Assembly: GCA_905215035.1 (NCBI GenBank)
Contig: CAJMOJ010000033.1
Location: forward strand, 1-21,805
Reading direction: 5' to 3'
DNA length: 21,805 nucleotides
Source of the DNA: an uncultured bacterium
GTDB lineage: Bacteria > Actinomycetota > Coriobacteriia > Coriobacteriales > Eggerthellaceae
A model generated the notes under the pieces. It saw only the letters and a list, made by a program, of their open reading frames with translations. It ran no database searches and was not told the origin of the DNA. How positions within the stretch are numbered: position 1 is the first letter of the stretch; each line of letters starts with the position of its first letter. Both the position numbers and the translations under genes were made by a program. Positions 16,274 to 21,805 of this stretch are shown here, piece after piece.

Positions 16274-16656
16274 CGACCGATCACCTCGCGACGGTATTGT
16301 TCTTCAAGGGTATGGATAGTCTCATGAAGCTTTAAGGTGTCGACTGGTTTAACAAGATAGCCTAACGGCTCAACACCAAAGGGTTCATCTTGATAGTCAC
16401 TGTAGGCGGTCATATAGATAAGCATAGGGACATGATCCATCGTAGTAATTGCTTCAGCAAGGAGGGTTGTTCCTGCGCCAGTTATGTTGTGATCGATAAA
16501 AACGACATCAACACGAATATCATTCATCTTAGCAATTGCTTCTTGCAGGCAAACTGCTTCAGACACAACGTGCACGCGTCCCGTGCGTTCAAGCTGGTTG
16601 GTAAGTTCAACGCGGGCTGGCGCCTCATCGTCAACAATCATTGCTTCAAAAATCAT
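16270..16656 (-). CDS. Receiver-only response regulator
   Basis: A single CheY-like receiver domain of 128 residues with no output domain. The phosphorylation machinery is complete: acidic pair D9-D10 (IVDDE), phospho-acceptor D55 (VVFIDHNI), T83 and K103 (LVKPVD). The FGVEPLGYLVKPVDTLKL stretch resembles receivers of LytTR regulators, so it may derive from one that lost its DNA-binding half. The frame stops cleanly with TGA inside the ackA start (ATGA), so translation is coupled to acetate kinase. No histidine kinase lies in the window. It could act by protein contact, or sense acetyl phosphate directly. The start is modestly supported, since the ribosome site is weak. Confidence 0.87.
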   Translation of the reverse strand: MIFEAMIVDDEAPARVELTNQLERTGRVHVVSEAVCLQEAIAKMNDIRVDVVFIDHNITGAGTTLLAEAITTMDHVPMLIYMTAYSDYQDEPFGVEPLGYLVKPVDTLKLHETIHTLEEQYRREVIGR

Positions 16657-16677
16657 GGCTCTATGCTTTCTTGCAGA

Positions 16678-17592
16678 CTAGTAGGTTGTTTGTATCCAGG
16701 TGGTCCAGGCATCTAATTCACGGGTTGCTTGCTTGCGACCCAACTCGTATGCGCTTACCAATTGATCGTAATCCACGGTTTTGTTGGATAAAGTCATCTT
16801 TTCAGGATAAAAGACGTATGCGTTTTGTTGTGCCTCTAATGTCTCAATCTGATCTAAAAGTGCATTGTAGTGCTGCCATCGGTCGATAGTAGCATGCGCG
16901 ACAGCGGGTTGTTGTTTGAAGGCAATTGTAAAAAGCTGGGCTACCAAAGGGTGCAGTGGTTTTTTCCGATAAGTTCTCTCTTGGGTGCGCACAATGAAAA
17001 AACGCGTGAATCCATCATTAATAGCAGCTTGAAGCGGAATTCCCCAGCTTGACCCCATACCTCCGTCAAGACAGATGTGTCCATCAATTTCAATAGAGGG
17101 CATAAAGAGCGGCATTGATGATGACGCTCGAACGCGACGCATAAGTTCATAGGTATTAGGCATATCTTCTTTAGTAAAACAGAGCGTCTCTCCCGTATTG
17201 CAGTCAAAGGCCTCTATATGAACGCGTGCCTGGTTTGCTGCAAAGGTCGAGTAGTCGAATGTAAATACCTCATCGGTTCCTTCAAGTTGTGTTGCAATAC
17301 CCTCATAAAGATACGGCCCATTAAAAAACCCTGTGCCGCGTATCATGCTTTTCCAGCCGCCAAAATTTGGGTCTAAGACAAGATCGGTGAAAGATGCACG
17401 TGCGCGCTCTTTGTCGCGTGATACGTAGTTGACCGCATGACTCGATCCTGCTGAGATGCCATACACTGCTCCAAAATGAAACCCTTCTTCAAGGAGGAGG
17501 GTAACAACAGCAGACGTGTAGGCTGCTCGCATGCCACCGCCCTCAAAAATGAGGGCAACATCGGTGATGTTAGGTTCGTATAACGCAGTCAT
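16678..17592 (-). CDS. Patatin-like phospholipase
   Basis: A patatin-family serine hydrolase, probably a cytoplasmic or membrane-associated lipid acyl hydrolase. All catalytic elements are visible: the oxyanion-hole glycines E17-GGG-M-R22, the nucleophile elbow G45-I-S47-A-G49 and the catalytic Asp in LDGG (D176). At 304 residues it is like the RssA/YjjU-type bacterial patatins. No signal peptide or membrane segment is seen. The frame extends upstream into ettA, but ATG 17592, 25 bp past the ettA stop, gives the natural beginning. It has no Shine-Dalgarno site. A 4-codon frame created by an 11-bp duplication overlaps the start instead. Third from last in the ettA-to-ackA operon. Confidence 0.88.
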   Translation of the reverse strand: MTALYEPNITDVALIFEGGGMRAAYTSAVVTLLLEEGFHFGAVYGISAGSSHAVNYVSRDKERARASFTDLVLDPNFGGWKSMIRGTGFFNGPYLYEGIATQLEGTDEVFTFDYSTFAANQARVHIEAFDCNTGETLCFTKEDMPNTYELMRRVRASSSMPLFMPSIEIDGHICLDGGMGSSWGIPLQAAINDGFTRFFIVRTQERTYRKKPLHPLVAQLFTIAFKQQPAVAHATIDRWQHYNALLDQIETLEAQQNAYVFYPEKMTLSNKTVDYDQLVSAYELGRKQATRELDAWTTWIQTTY

Positions 17593-17605
17593 ATCGCAGT
17601 CATAT
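17584..17605 (-). repeat. 11-bp tandem duplication over the patatin start codon
   Basis: Two perfect adjacent copies of CGCAGTCATAT (plus strand: 17584-17594 and 17595-17605) each contain an ATG on the minus strand. The upstream ATG opens a tiny frame, Met-Thr-Ala-Ile, whose TGA overlaps the gene's own ATG (ATGA). Confidence 0.8.
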
Positions 17606-17617
17606 ACAAGGATTGAA

Positions 17618-19297
17618 TTAATCGCGCGTGAGTTTTCTATGGATGCGATGGGGCTTTGATGCCTCAGGACCAAGACGACGCTCGCGATCCTTTTGGTAAT
17701 CGTCGAAGTTTCCTTCGAAGAAATACCATGCACCAGGATTTTCGTCGGTGCCTTCCCAGGCTAAAATATGGGTTGCAACACGGTCTAAAAACCAGCGGTC
17801 ATGTGAAGTAATTACTGAGCATCCAGGGAAAGCGAGTAAAGCTTCTTCGAGGCTTGAGAGCGTTTCGACATCGAGATCGTTGGTAGGCTCATCAAGCAAA
17901 AGAAGATTACCGCCTTGTTTGAGTGTGAGTGCTAAATTAAGACGATTTCGCTCTCCGCCTGATAACACACCTGCGGGTTTTTGCTGGTCGCTTCCTTTAA
18001 AGCCGAAGCTTGCAACATAAGCGCGACTTGGAATTTCGGTATCACCGACATAAAGGTAATCATTTCCATCGGAGACAACTTCCCAGAGACGTTTTTGGGG
18101 ATCAATACCTGCACGGTTTTGATCAACATAAGAAATGCTAACGGTTTCTCCAATCTCAAAAGAACCAGACGTGGGTTCTTCAATGCCCATAATCATCTTA
18201 AATAGTGTTGATTTACCAACACCATTAGGTCCAATAACACCCACAATACCATTGCGTGGCAGAGTGAAAGAAAGATCATCAATCAATACGCGCTCGCCAA
18301 ATGATTTGCTTACCTTGTGCGCTTCGAGCACCTTTGACCCTAAACGTGGACCAACGGGAATCTGTATTTCGGTAAAGTCAAGCTTTTTAGCCGCACGTGC
18401 TTCGGCTTCCATTTGCTCGTAACGCTCAAGACGAGCCTTGCTTTTTGCTTGGCGTGCTTTAGGAGAAGAGCGCACCCACTCAAGTTCTTTTTCCATTCGC
18501 TTGGCAAGTTTAGCTTGCTGTTGACCTTGTGCTGCAAGACGTTTTGCTTTGGTTTCAAGGTAGGTAGAGTAGTTGCCTTTGTAGGGGAAGAGCTGACCAC
18601 GATCAACTTCACAGATCCATTCGGCAACATTATCCAAAAAATAGCGATCATGCGTTACGGCAAGAACTGCGCCGGGATAGCGTGACAAAAACTGCTCAAG
18701 CCAAAGTACTGATTCTGCATCAAGATGATTAGTTGGCTCATCAAGAAGAAGTAGATCAGGAGCTTCAAGTAAAAGGCGACAGAGCGCAACGCGTCTCCGT
18801 TCTCCTCCGGAAAGTACTGATACAGGAGCATCGGGGTCGGGGCATTGCAGTGCATCCATAGCTTGAGAGAGTTGGCTGTCTAAATCCCAGCCGTTAGCGG
18901 CATCAATATCAGTTTGAAGCTTACCCATCTCATCCATAAGCGCATCAAAGTCGGCATCCGGATCAGCCATTTCAGCACCAATCTCATTAAAACGCTCAAG
19001 TTTAGCAAGAATGTCACCAAACGCCATTTGAATGTTTTCGAGAACGCTTTTGTCTTCATCTAAAGGAGGTTCTTGTTCGAGGATTCCAACAGTGTAGCCA
19101 GGGGTAAGACGAGCTTCTCCATTCGAGACCTCTTCGATTCCGGCCATGATACGTAACAGCGTTGATTTACCCATGCCGTTTGGTCCGACAACGCCAATTT
19201 TTGCCCCAGGGTAAAAGGATAGTGTTACGTCATCAAGAATAACTTTATCTCCGTGGGCTTTGCGTGCTTGATACATCTGATAGATAAATTCAGCCAC
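17618..19297 (-). CDS. ettA: Energy-dependent translational throttle protein EttA (ABC-F ATPase)
   Basis: A soluble ABC-F protein that in E. coli binds the ribosomal E site and gates the first steps of elongation according to ATP/ADP level. Two ABC cassettes are present: Walker A GPNGMGKST (38-46) and GPNGVGKST, two LSGGE signatures, and Walker B LLLLDEPTNHLD and LLLLDEPTNDLD. Between them lies the P-site interaction linker with KARQAKSKARLERYEQM. The frame reaches 19360, but the family begins (M)AEFIY, which fits a GTG at 19297 preceded 6 nt away by AAGGAG (plus positions 19304-19309). Length is 559, typical for EttA. It is first in the operon with the patatin, receiver and ackA genes. Confidence 0.96.
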   Translation of the reverse strand: MAEFIYQMYQARKAHGDKVILDDVTLSFYPGAKIGVVGPNGMGKSTLLRIMAGIEEVSNGEARLTPGYTVGILEQEPPLDEDKSVLENIQMAFGDILAKLERFNEIGAEMADPDADFDALMDEMGKLQTDIDAANGWDLDSQLSQAMDALQCPDPDAPVSVLSGGERRRVALCRLLLEAPDLLLLDEPTNHLDAESVLWLEQFLSRYPGAVLAVTHDRYFLDNVAEWICEVDRGQLFPYKGNYSTYLETKAKRLAAQGQQQAKLAKRMEKELEWVRSSPKARQAKSKARLERYEQMEAEARAAKKLDFTEIQIPVGPRLGSKVLEAHKVSKSFGERVLIDDLSFTLPRNGIVGVIGPNGVGKSTLFKMIMGIEEPTSGSFEIGETVSISYVDQNRAGIDPQKRLWEVVSDGNDYLYVGDTEIPSRAYVASFGFKGSDQQKPAGVLSGGERNRLNLALTLKQGGNLLLLDEPTNDLDVETLSSLEEALLAFPGCSVITSHDRWFLDRVATHILAWEGTDENPGAWYFFEGNFDDYQKDRERRLGPEASKPHRIHRKLTRD

Positions 19298-19327
19298 TCG
19301 AATCTCCTTGGTGTAAGCGAGGATAAA

Positions 19328-19364
19328 AAAGGTGTGTTTGCCTATTCTATCGGAACACACCTTT
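19328..19364 (-). terminator. Intrinsic terminator of the endonuclease IV-like gene
   Basis: AAAGGTGTGTT (19328-19338) pairs perfectly with AACACACCTTT (19354-19364), an 11-bp stem with a 15-nt loop. On the minus strand it is followed by TTTTTT, making a strong terminator 65 bp past the upstream gene's stop. It lies only 31 bp before the ettA start, so ettA must be transcribed from a promoter within or next to it. A weak -10-like TAGAAT lies in the loop. Confidence 0.85.
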
Positions 19365-19396
19365 GTTTTGTGATTATGGGACTTTGTATTGAACGG

Positions 19397-19419
19397 TTAG
19401 AGGCTTGATTGGCCTCTAA
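19397..19419 (-). repeat. Short hairpin just after the endonuclease IV-like gene
   Basis: TTAGAGGC (19397-19404) and GCCTCTAA (19412-19419) form an 8-bp stem with a 7-nt loop, 10 bp past the stop codon. No T tract follows, so it is not a terminator by itself. It may protect the transcript end in front of the true terminator. Confidence 0.5.
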
Positions 19420-19428
19420 TGTTTGGAA

Positions 19429-20271
19429 TTATGCGTGGTTTACGTATGCTGCTCGAAATTTTGCAAGGTCTTCAGTATAGATTTCAAGAGAGTGCTCTGG
19501 TTCTTCGAGATAGAAGGCACACTGATTGGTGCGAGCATTGGTGAGGAGTGCTGCAAGTGCGTTAAACCCAATCGCACCTTCACCTATGCGGGTATGGCGC
19601 ACGGCGTGACTACCACAGGATTCTTTACAGTCATTAAGATGTATTGCGACAAGATTATGGAGACCGATGGTTTTATCAAATTTGTCTAACACGCCCTCAA
19701 GATCATTGACTATATCGTATCCTGCCGCCCATACGGCACTCGCATCAAGGCAAACGCCGACGTGATCGACAAGATTAACCTGAGTAAGAATGTGTGCGAT
19801 TTCCTCAAAGGAAGAACCGATCTGTGTTCCTTCTCCTGGCATCGTAGGGAGGATAAGCTTGGTTGATTGCGCGGGAGTAAGCGTTTGATTAAGAGCAGAA
19901 GCAACATTGGCAAGTGCCGTATTTTTTGGAAGATCATGGGCGCTTCCTGGACGAACCAGATACATTTGATGAGGAATGTTTTCTGCGCGCGCCATATCTT
20001 CGGCCATAACCATAAGCGTAAAGTCACGCATTTTCATATCTTGCGAGGCTGGTTCAATATCATAAGGCGCATAGGCCATGAGAGTAGTAATTCCGTATTG
20101 GCTTGCATACGCTTTGTATGCTGTGATGTCGGTAACGTTGAGTTCTTTTGCATGGCCGCCGCGAGGATTGCGGGTGAAATACTGGAACGTATTTCCATGC
20201 ATGGCGATGGTTTCTTGTGCCATAGATAAAAAGCCTTGTTTAGTTGAAAGATGGCATCCGATAGTCAACAT
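19429..20271 (-). CDS. Endonuclease IV (Nfo)-like TIM-barrel protein with degenerate metal site
   Basis: Shares the endonuclease IV/xylose-isomerase-like fold along its whole 280 residues: IGCHLS at 4-9, VGVCLDASAVWAAGYD at 171-186, IHLNDCK at 210-216, IGEGAIG at 229-235. Compared with the nine zinc ligands of E. coli Nfo, D176, H211, H226 and E256 are kept. The equivalents of H69, H109, E145, H182 and D229 are not: no His in the H69 region, R107, P142, A179 and V224. True AP-endonuclease activity is therefore unlikely. A sugar-phosphate isomerase-type or regulatory role is possible. The start at ATG 20271 is fixed by AAGGAG 7 nt upstream. Monocistronic, ended by the terminator at 19328-19364. 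Confidence 0.85.
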   Translation of the reverse strand: MLTIGCHLSTKQGFLSMAQETIAMHGNTFQYFTRNPRGGHAKELNVTDITAYKAYASQYGITTLMAYAPYDIEPASQDMKMRDFTLMVMAEDMARAENIPHQMYLVRPGSAHDLPKNTALANVASALNQTLTPAQSTKLILPTMPGEGTQIGSSFEEIAHILTQVNLVDHVGVCLDASAVWAAGYDIVNDLEGVLDKFDKTIGLHNLVAIHLNDCKESCGSHAVRHTRIGEGAIGFNALAALLTNARTNQCAFYLEEPEHSLEIYTEDLAKFRAAYVNHA

Positions 20272-20355
20272 AGGTACGCTCCTTAAAATGTTTGATGTAA
20301 GTATGTGGTGCAACAACAGGGAGTGTTGTTTGGTCCATACGGGTAATCCCATAGG

Positions 20356-20393
20356 CACATTCGTGAGTTCATAGATGACAGAGTCCGAATGTG
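20356..20393. repeat. Inverted repeat upstream of the endonuclease IV-like gene
   Basis: CACATTCG (20356-20363) and CGAATGTG (20386-20393) are perfect 8-bp inverted arms with a 22-bp spacer in the 234-bp gene-free stretch 20272-20505. It could be an operator for the gene starting at 20271. I see no promoter pair and no terminator for the upstream operon in this stretch. Confidence 0.35.
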
Positions 20394-20505
20394 AGTATGG
20401 GTTTACGGTGGTATAAATCCACTGTGAATGCTACTGCCTGCACCAGCTTTTGCTTGGATGAATGAGGGTAAGTAAAGGAGGCGTAACCGCAGTGTTGTTT
20501 TTAGT

Positions 20506-20970
20506 TTATGAAAGGGAAGCTTTTTGCCTTTTTCTGTATAGAATCCAAGCTAGAAATGAGAGACCCATGAGAATAAGACCGAGTGCATCGAATGCGATAA
20601 AACGCTGAATGCTTGCTGCGGCTAAGTGACTGCTTGTTGGGAGAGTAAGAAGGATGCCTGTCTCTCCAACCAAGCCAATACATTGTTGAGCAAGGATTAT
20701 CCATCCTAGAACGGGGAAACGTTGAGGACTTATGATAAAAGCGGGATAGGTTGTATTCCACATAAGAAAGGCAACTCCCATACCTGCTACTGCAACCGAA
20801 CCGGATTCTGAGGCAAGATCAAAGCTTGGCGCAAACGCTGCAGGATGCATGATATATGAGAGAGCGCATTGTATATTGACTATAAATACAAAGGTAAAGC
20901 AAAGACGTACAACCCAGGTAAGAACTGTGTTGGGATTGAAACGTTTTGTGTAAGCGTGCGATTGTTTCAT
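20506..20970 (-). CDS. Four-helix membrane protein of unknown function
   Basis: I do not recognise a functional family. The 154-residue protein has four hydrophobic helices (about 17-40, 58-78, 86-108 and 120-144). Conserved-looking polar positions occur near the membrane (FLMWNTTYP near 69-77, GLVGETGI near 99-106, RFIAFDALGL near 123-132), which hints at a small transport or sensor role, but no motif proves it. A basic tail (YRKRQKASLS) follows the last helix. It lies 23 bp after the phosphatase gene on the same strand, so the two are likely one operon. The ribosome site before ATG 20970 is weak. Confidence 0.72.
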   Translation of the reverse strand: MKQSHAYTKRFNPNTVLTWVVRLCFTFVFIVNIQCALSYIMHPAAFAPSFDLASESGSVAVAGMGVAFLMWNTTYPAFIISPQRFPVLGWIILAQQCIGLVGETGILLTLPTSSHLAAASIQRFIAFDALGLILMGLSFLAWILYRKRQKASLS

Positions 20971-20993
20971 TTTTTACCGACTAACAAAGCAAC

Positions 20994-21805
20994 TCATTGG
21001 CCAACCGGTTGGTTAGCTGATGAGTCTATAGGTGTGTTGAGCTTTTGATAGGCTTGTGGAGTTGTAAGGTATGTTTGGCGCAAATGTTCTTGTTTTGCAG
21101 CATCACAATTAAGTGCTTGTTCAAGGTAGGCGTCAAAGGATCCATATGCAGCTTGTACTCCCTTGATGGCTGCATCTAAAAACATCTTGTTGGCGTAGAA
21201 AAAGGCATCAACATCTGAATCAATTTTTTTGGCGATGTGATGACGCCCTAAGAAGTCGAGAAATTGTTTGCTTATAGTATGGGCAAACACATTAGTAGCG
21301 AGGTAATCCTTGTAGATATTTTCATCAGAAACACCCAGTATTTTTTCTACAAGAAGAGCACCGAGTCCTGTACGATCTTTTCCTTCTGTGCAATGCCAGA
21401 GCGTAGAGCCTGTATCATGATTTGCTAAAATATCTAAAAAGGTTGTATATGTTTTTATTCCTTGATCTGATAAGAGCGCATAGGGGTAAAGCGAGCACAC
21501 AATTTCAAAGGGGTCTTTGTTGAAATGTTCTAGGGCCTCAAGATCATCTTTGATATTTTTGCCTCCATGGGTAATGCCAAACGCCTCTTCTTCAAATACA
21601 GGAAGTTTATAAAGCACAACATTAGGAAGCTCATTCATAGGGTCAGGGTCGTTTGACTGCTCAAGATTGCTGCGCAAATCAACAACTCTACTGAGCTTGT
21701 ATTTTTCAATAAGGATAGTGAAGTCTTCTTTTTTACCATGATGAATAGCATCTGATCGTATAAGGCGATGGGGTGCAATAACACGGCGGTCACTACAAGG
21801 CATAC
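20994..21805 (-). CDS. Tyrosine/serine protein phosphatase, 5' end outside the window
   Basis: A member of the tyrosine-phosphatase-like family of secreted or cytoplasmic bacterial PTPs (IphP/LipA/PtpB type, Y_phosphatase3). The P-loop HCTEGKDRTGLGALL carries the catalytic Cys and Arg (C-x5-R) with the Lys-Asp pair typical of this family, which includes dual-specific and phosphoinositide phosphatases. The upstream RSDAIHHG and VDLRS segments also match. The NxRDLGG motif that should precede them is missing, because the window ends: the ATG at 21803 is probably internal. A start outside the window is expected, so a signal peptide cannot be judged. Co-transcribed with the membrane protein downstream. 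Confidence 0.85.
   Translation of the reverse strand, partial: MPCSDRRVIAPHRLIRSDAIHHGKKEDFTILIEKYKLSRVVDLRSNLEQSNDPDPMNELPNVVLYKLPVFEEEAFGITHGGKNIKDDLEALEHFNKDPFEIVCSLYPYALLSDQGIKTYTTFLDILANHDTGSTLWHCTEGKDRTGLGALLVEKILGVSDENIYKDYLATNVFAHTISKQFLDFLGRHHIAKKIDSDVDAFFYANKMFLDAAIKGVQAAYGSFDAYLEQALNCDAAKQEHLRQTYLTTPQAYQKLNTPIDSSANQPVGQ
21001..21012. repeat. Perfect 12-bp palindrome near the phosphatase stop codon
   Basis: CCAACCGGTTGG at 21001-21012 is its own reverse complement. It is flanked by ACTCAT (20992-20997) and ATGAGT (21020-21025), which are also complementary. It overlaps the last codons and the gap to the membrane protein gene, so it could fold in the mRNA and tune expression of the downstream gene. 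Confidence 0.5.

Noticed and set aside
17593..17733. Longer N-terminus of the patatin-like protein starting inside ettA
   Set aside because: It would overlap ettA by over 100 bp, and the extra residues do not match the family. The ATG at 17592 fits the GGG motif spacing.
20476..20600. Short plus-strand frame after an AAAGGAGG motif near 20475
   Set aside because: About 35 codons, antisense to the membrane protein gene end, with no conserved features. The motif is likely chance.
1..21805. A mobile element or defence system
   Set aside because: No transposase, integrase, restriction enzyme, toxin-antitoxin pair or phage gene is encoded, and no long terminal repeats are visible.

Overview
The window carries only ordinary chromosomal genes. 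There is no rRNA or tRNA gene, CRISPR array, transposase, phage gene or plasmid gene that I can see. Moderate-to-low GC by eye, strong AAGGAG-type Shine-Dalgarno sites, a CarD-family protein, EttA, ThrH, a LigB-like/AMMECR1 fusion with its radical SAM partner, acetate kinase and a SLC1-type transporter together suggest an anaerobic, fermentative Gram-positive. A low-GC member of the Coriobacteriia (Atopobium/Lancefieldella-like) is my best guess. This is inference from gene content and not a sequence match.

Layout. 1-3417: carB on the minus strand, with a clear intrinsic terminator and no carA on its upstream side. 3643-6122: queD-queE-queC-queF on the plus strand, a complete route from 7,8-dihydroneopterin triphosphate to preQ1, the precursor of queuosine in tRNA. 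6224-8428: an RmlD-like reductase whose stop codon abuts an acidic amino acid symporter gene. 8425-8934: a divergent CarD-like regulator on the minus strand, whose stop codon overlaps that of the symporter. 9270-9611: a small three-helix membrane protein. 9742-11544: oligoendopeptidase F on the minus strand. 11832-12434: thrH. 12696-14961: the AmmeMemoRadiSam pair, amrA (fused to a LigB-like domain) and amrS, overlapping by 11 bp. 19297-14981: a tight minus-strand operon of ettA, a patatin-like lipase, a receiver-only response regulator and ackA. 20271-19429: an endonuclease IV-like protein that has lost most of its zinc ligands. 21805-20506: a tyrosine/serine phosphatase cut by the window edge, then an unknown four-helix membrane protein.

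The points most worth a second look are these. (1) The endonuclease IV homologue lacks five of the nine zinc ligands of E. coli Nfo. (2) A stand-alone receiver domain is joined to acetate kinase by an ATGA overlap, which pairs a phospho-acceptor protein with an enzyme that makes and consumes acetyl phosphate. (3) The LigB-like/AMMECR1 fusion plus radical SAM pair is widespread, but I know of no settled biochemical role for it. (4) The CarD-like protein lacks the tryptophan that canonical CarD uses to hold open promoter DNA. Several start codons were moved inward from the longest reading frame because a Shine-Dalgarno site or family alignment decides them.
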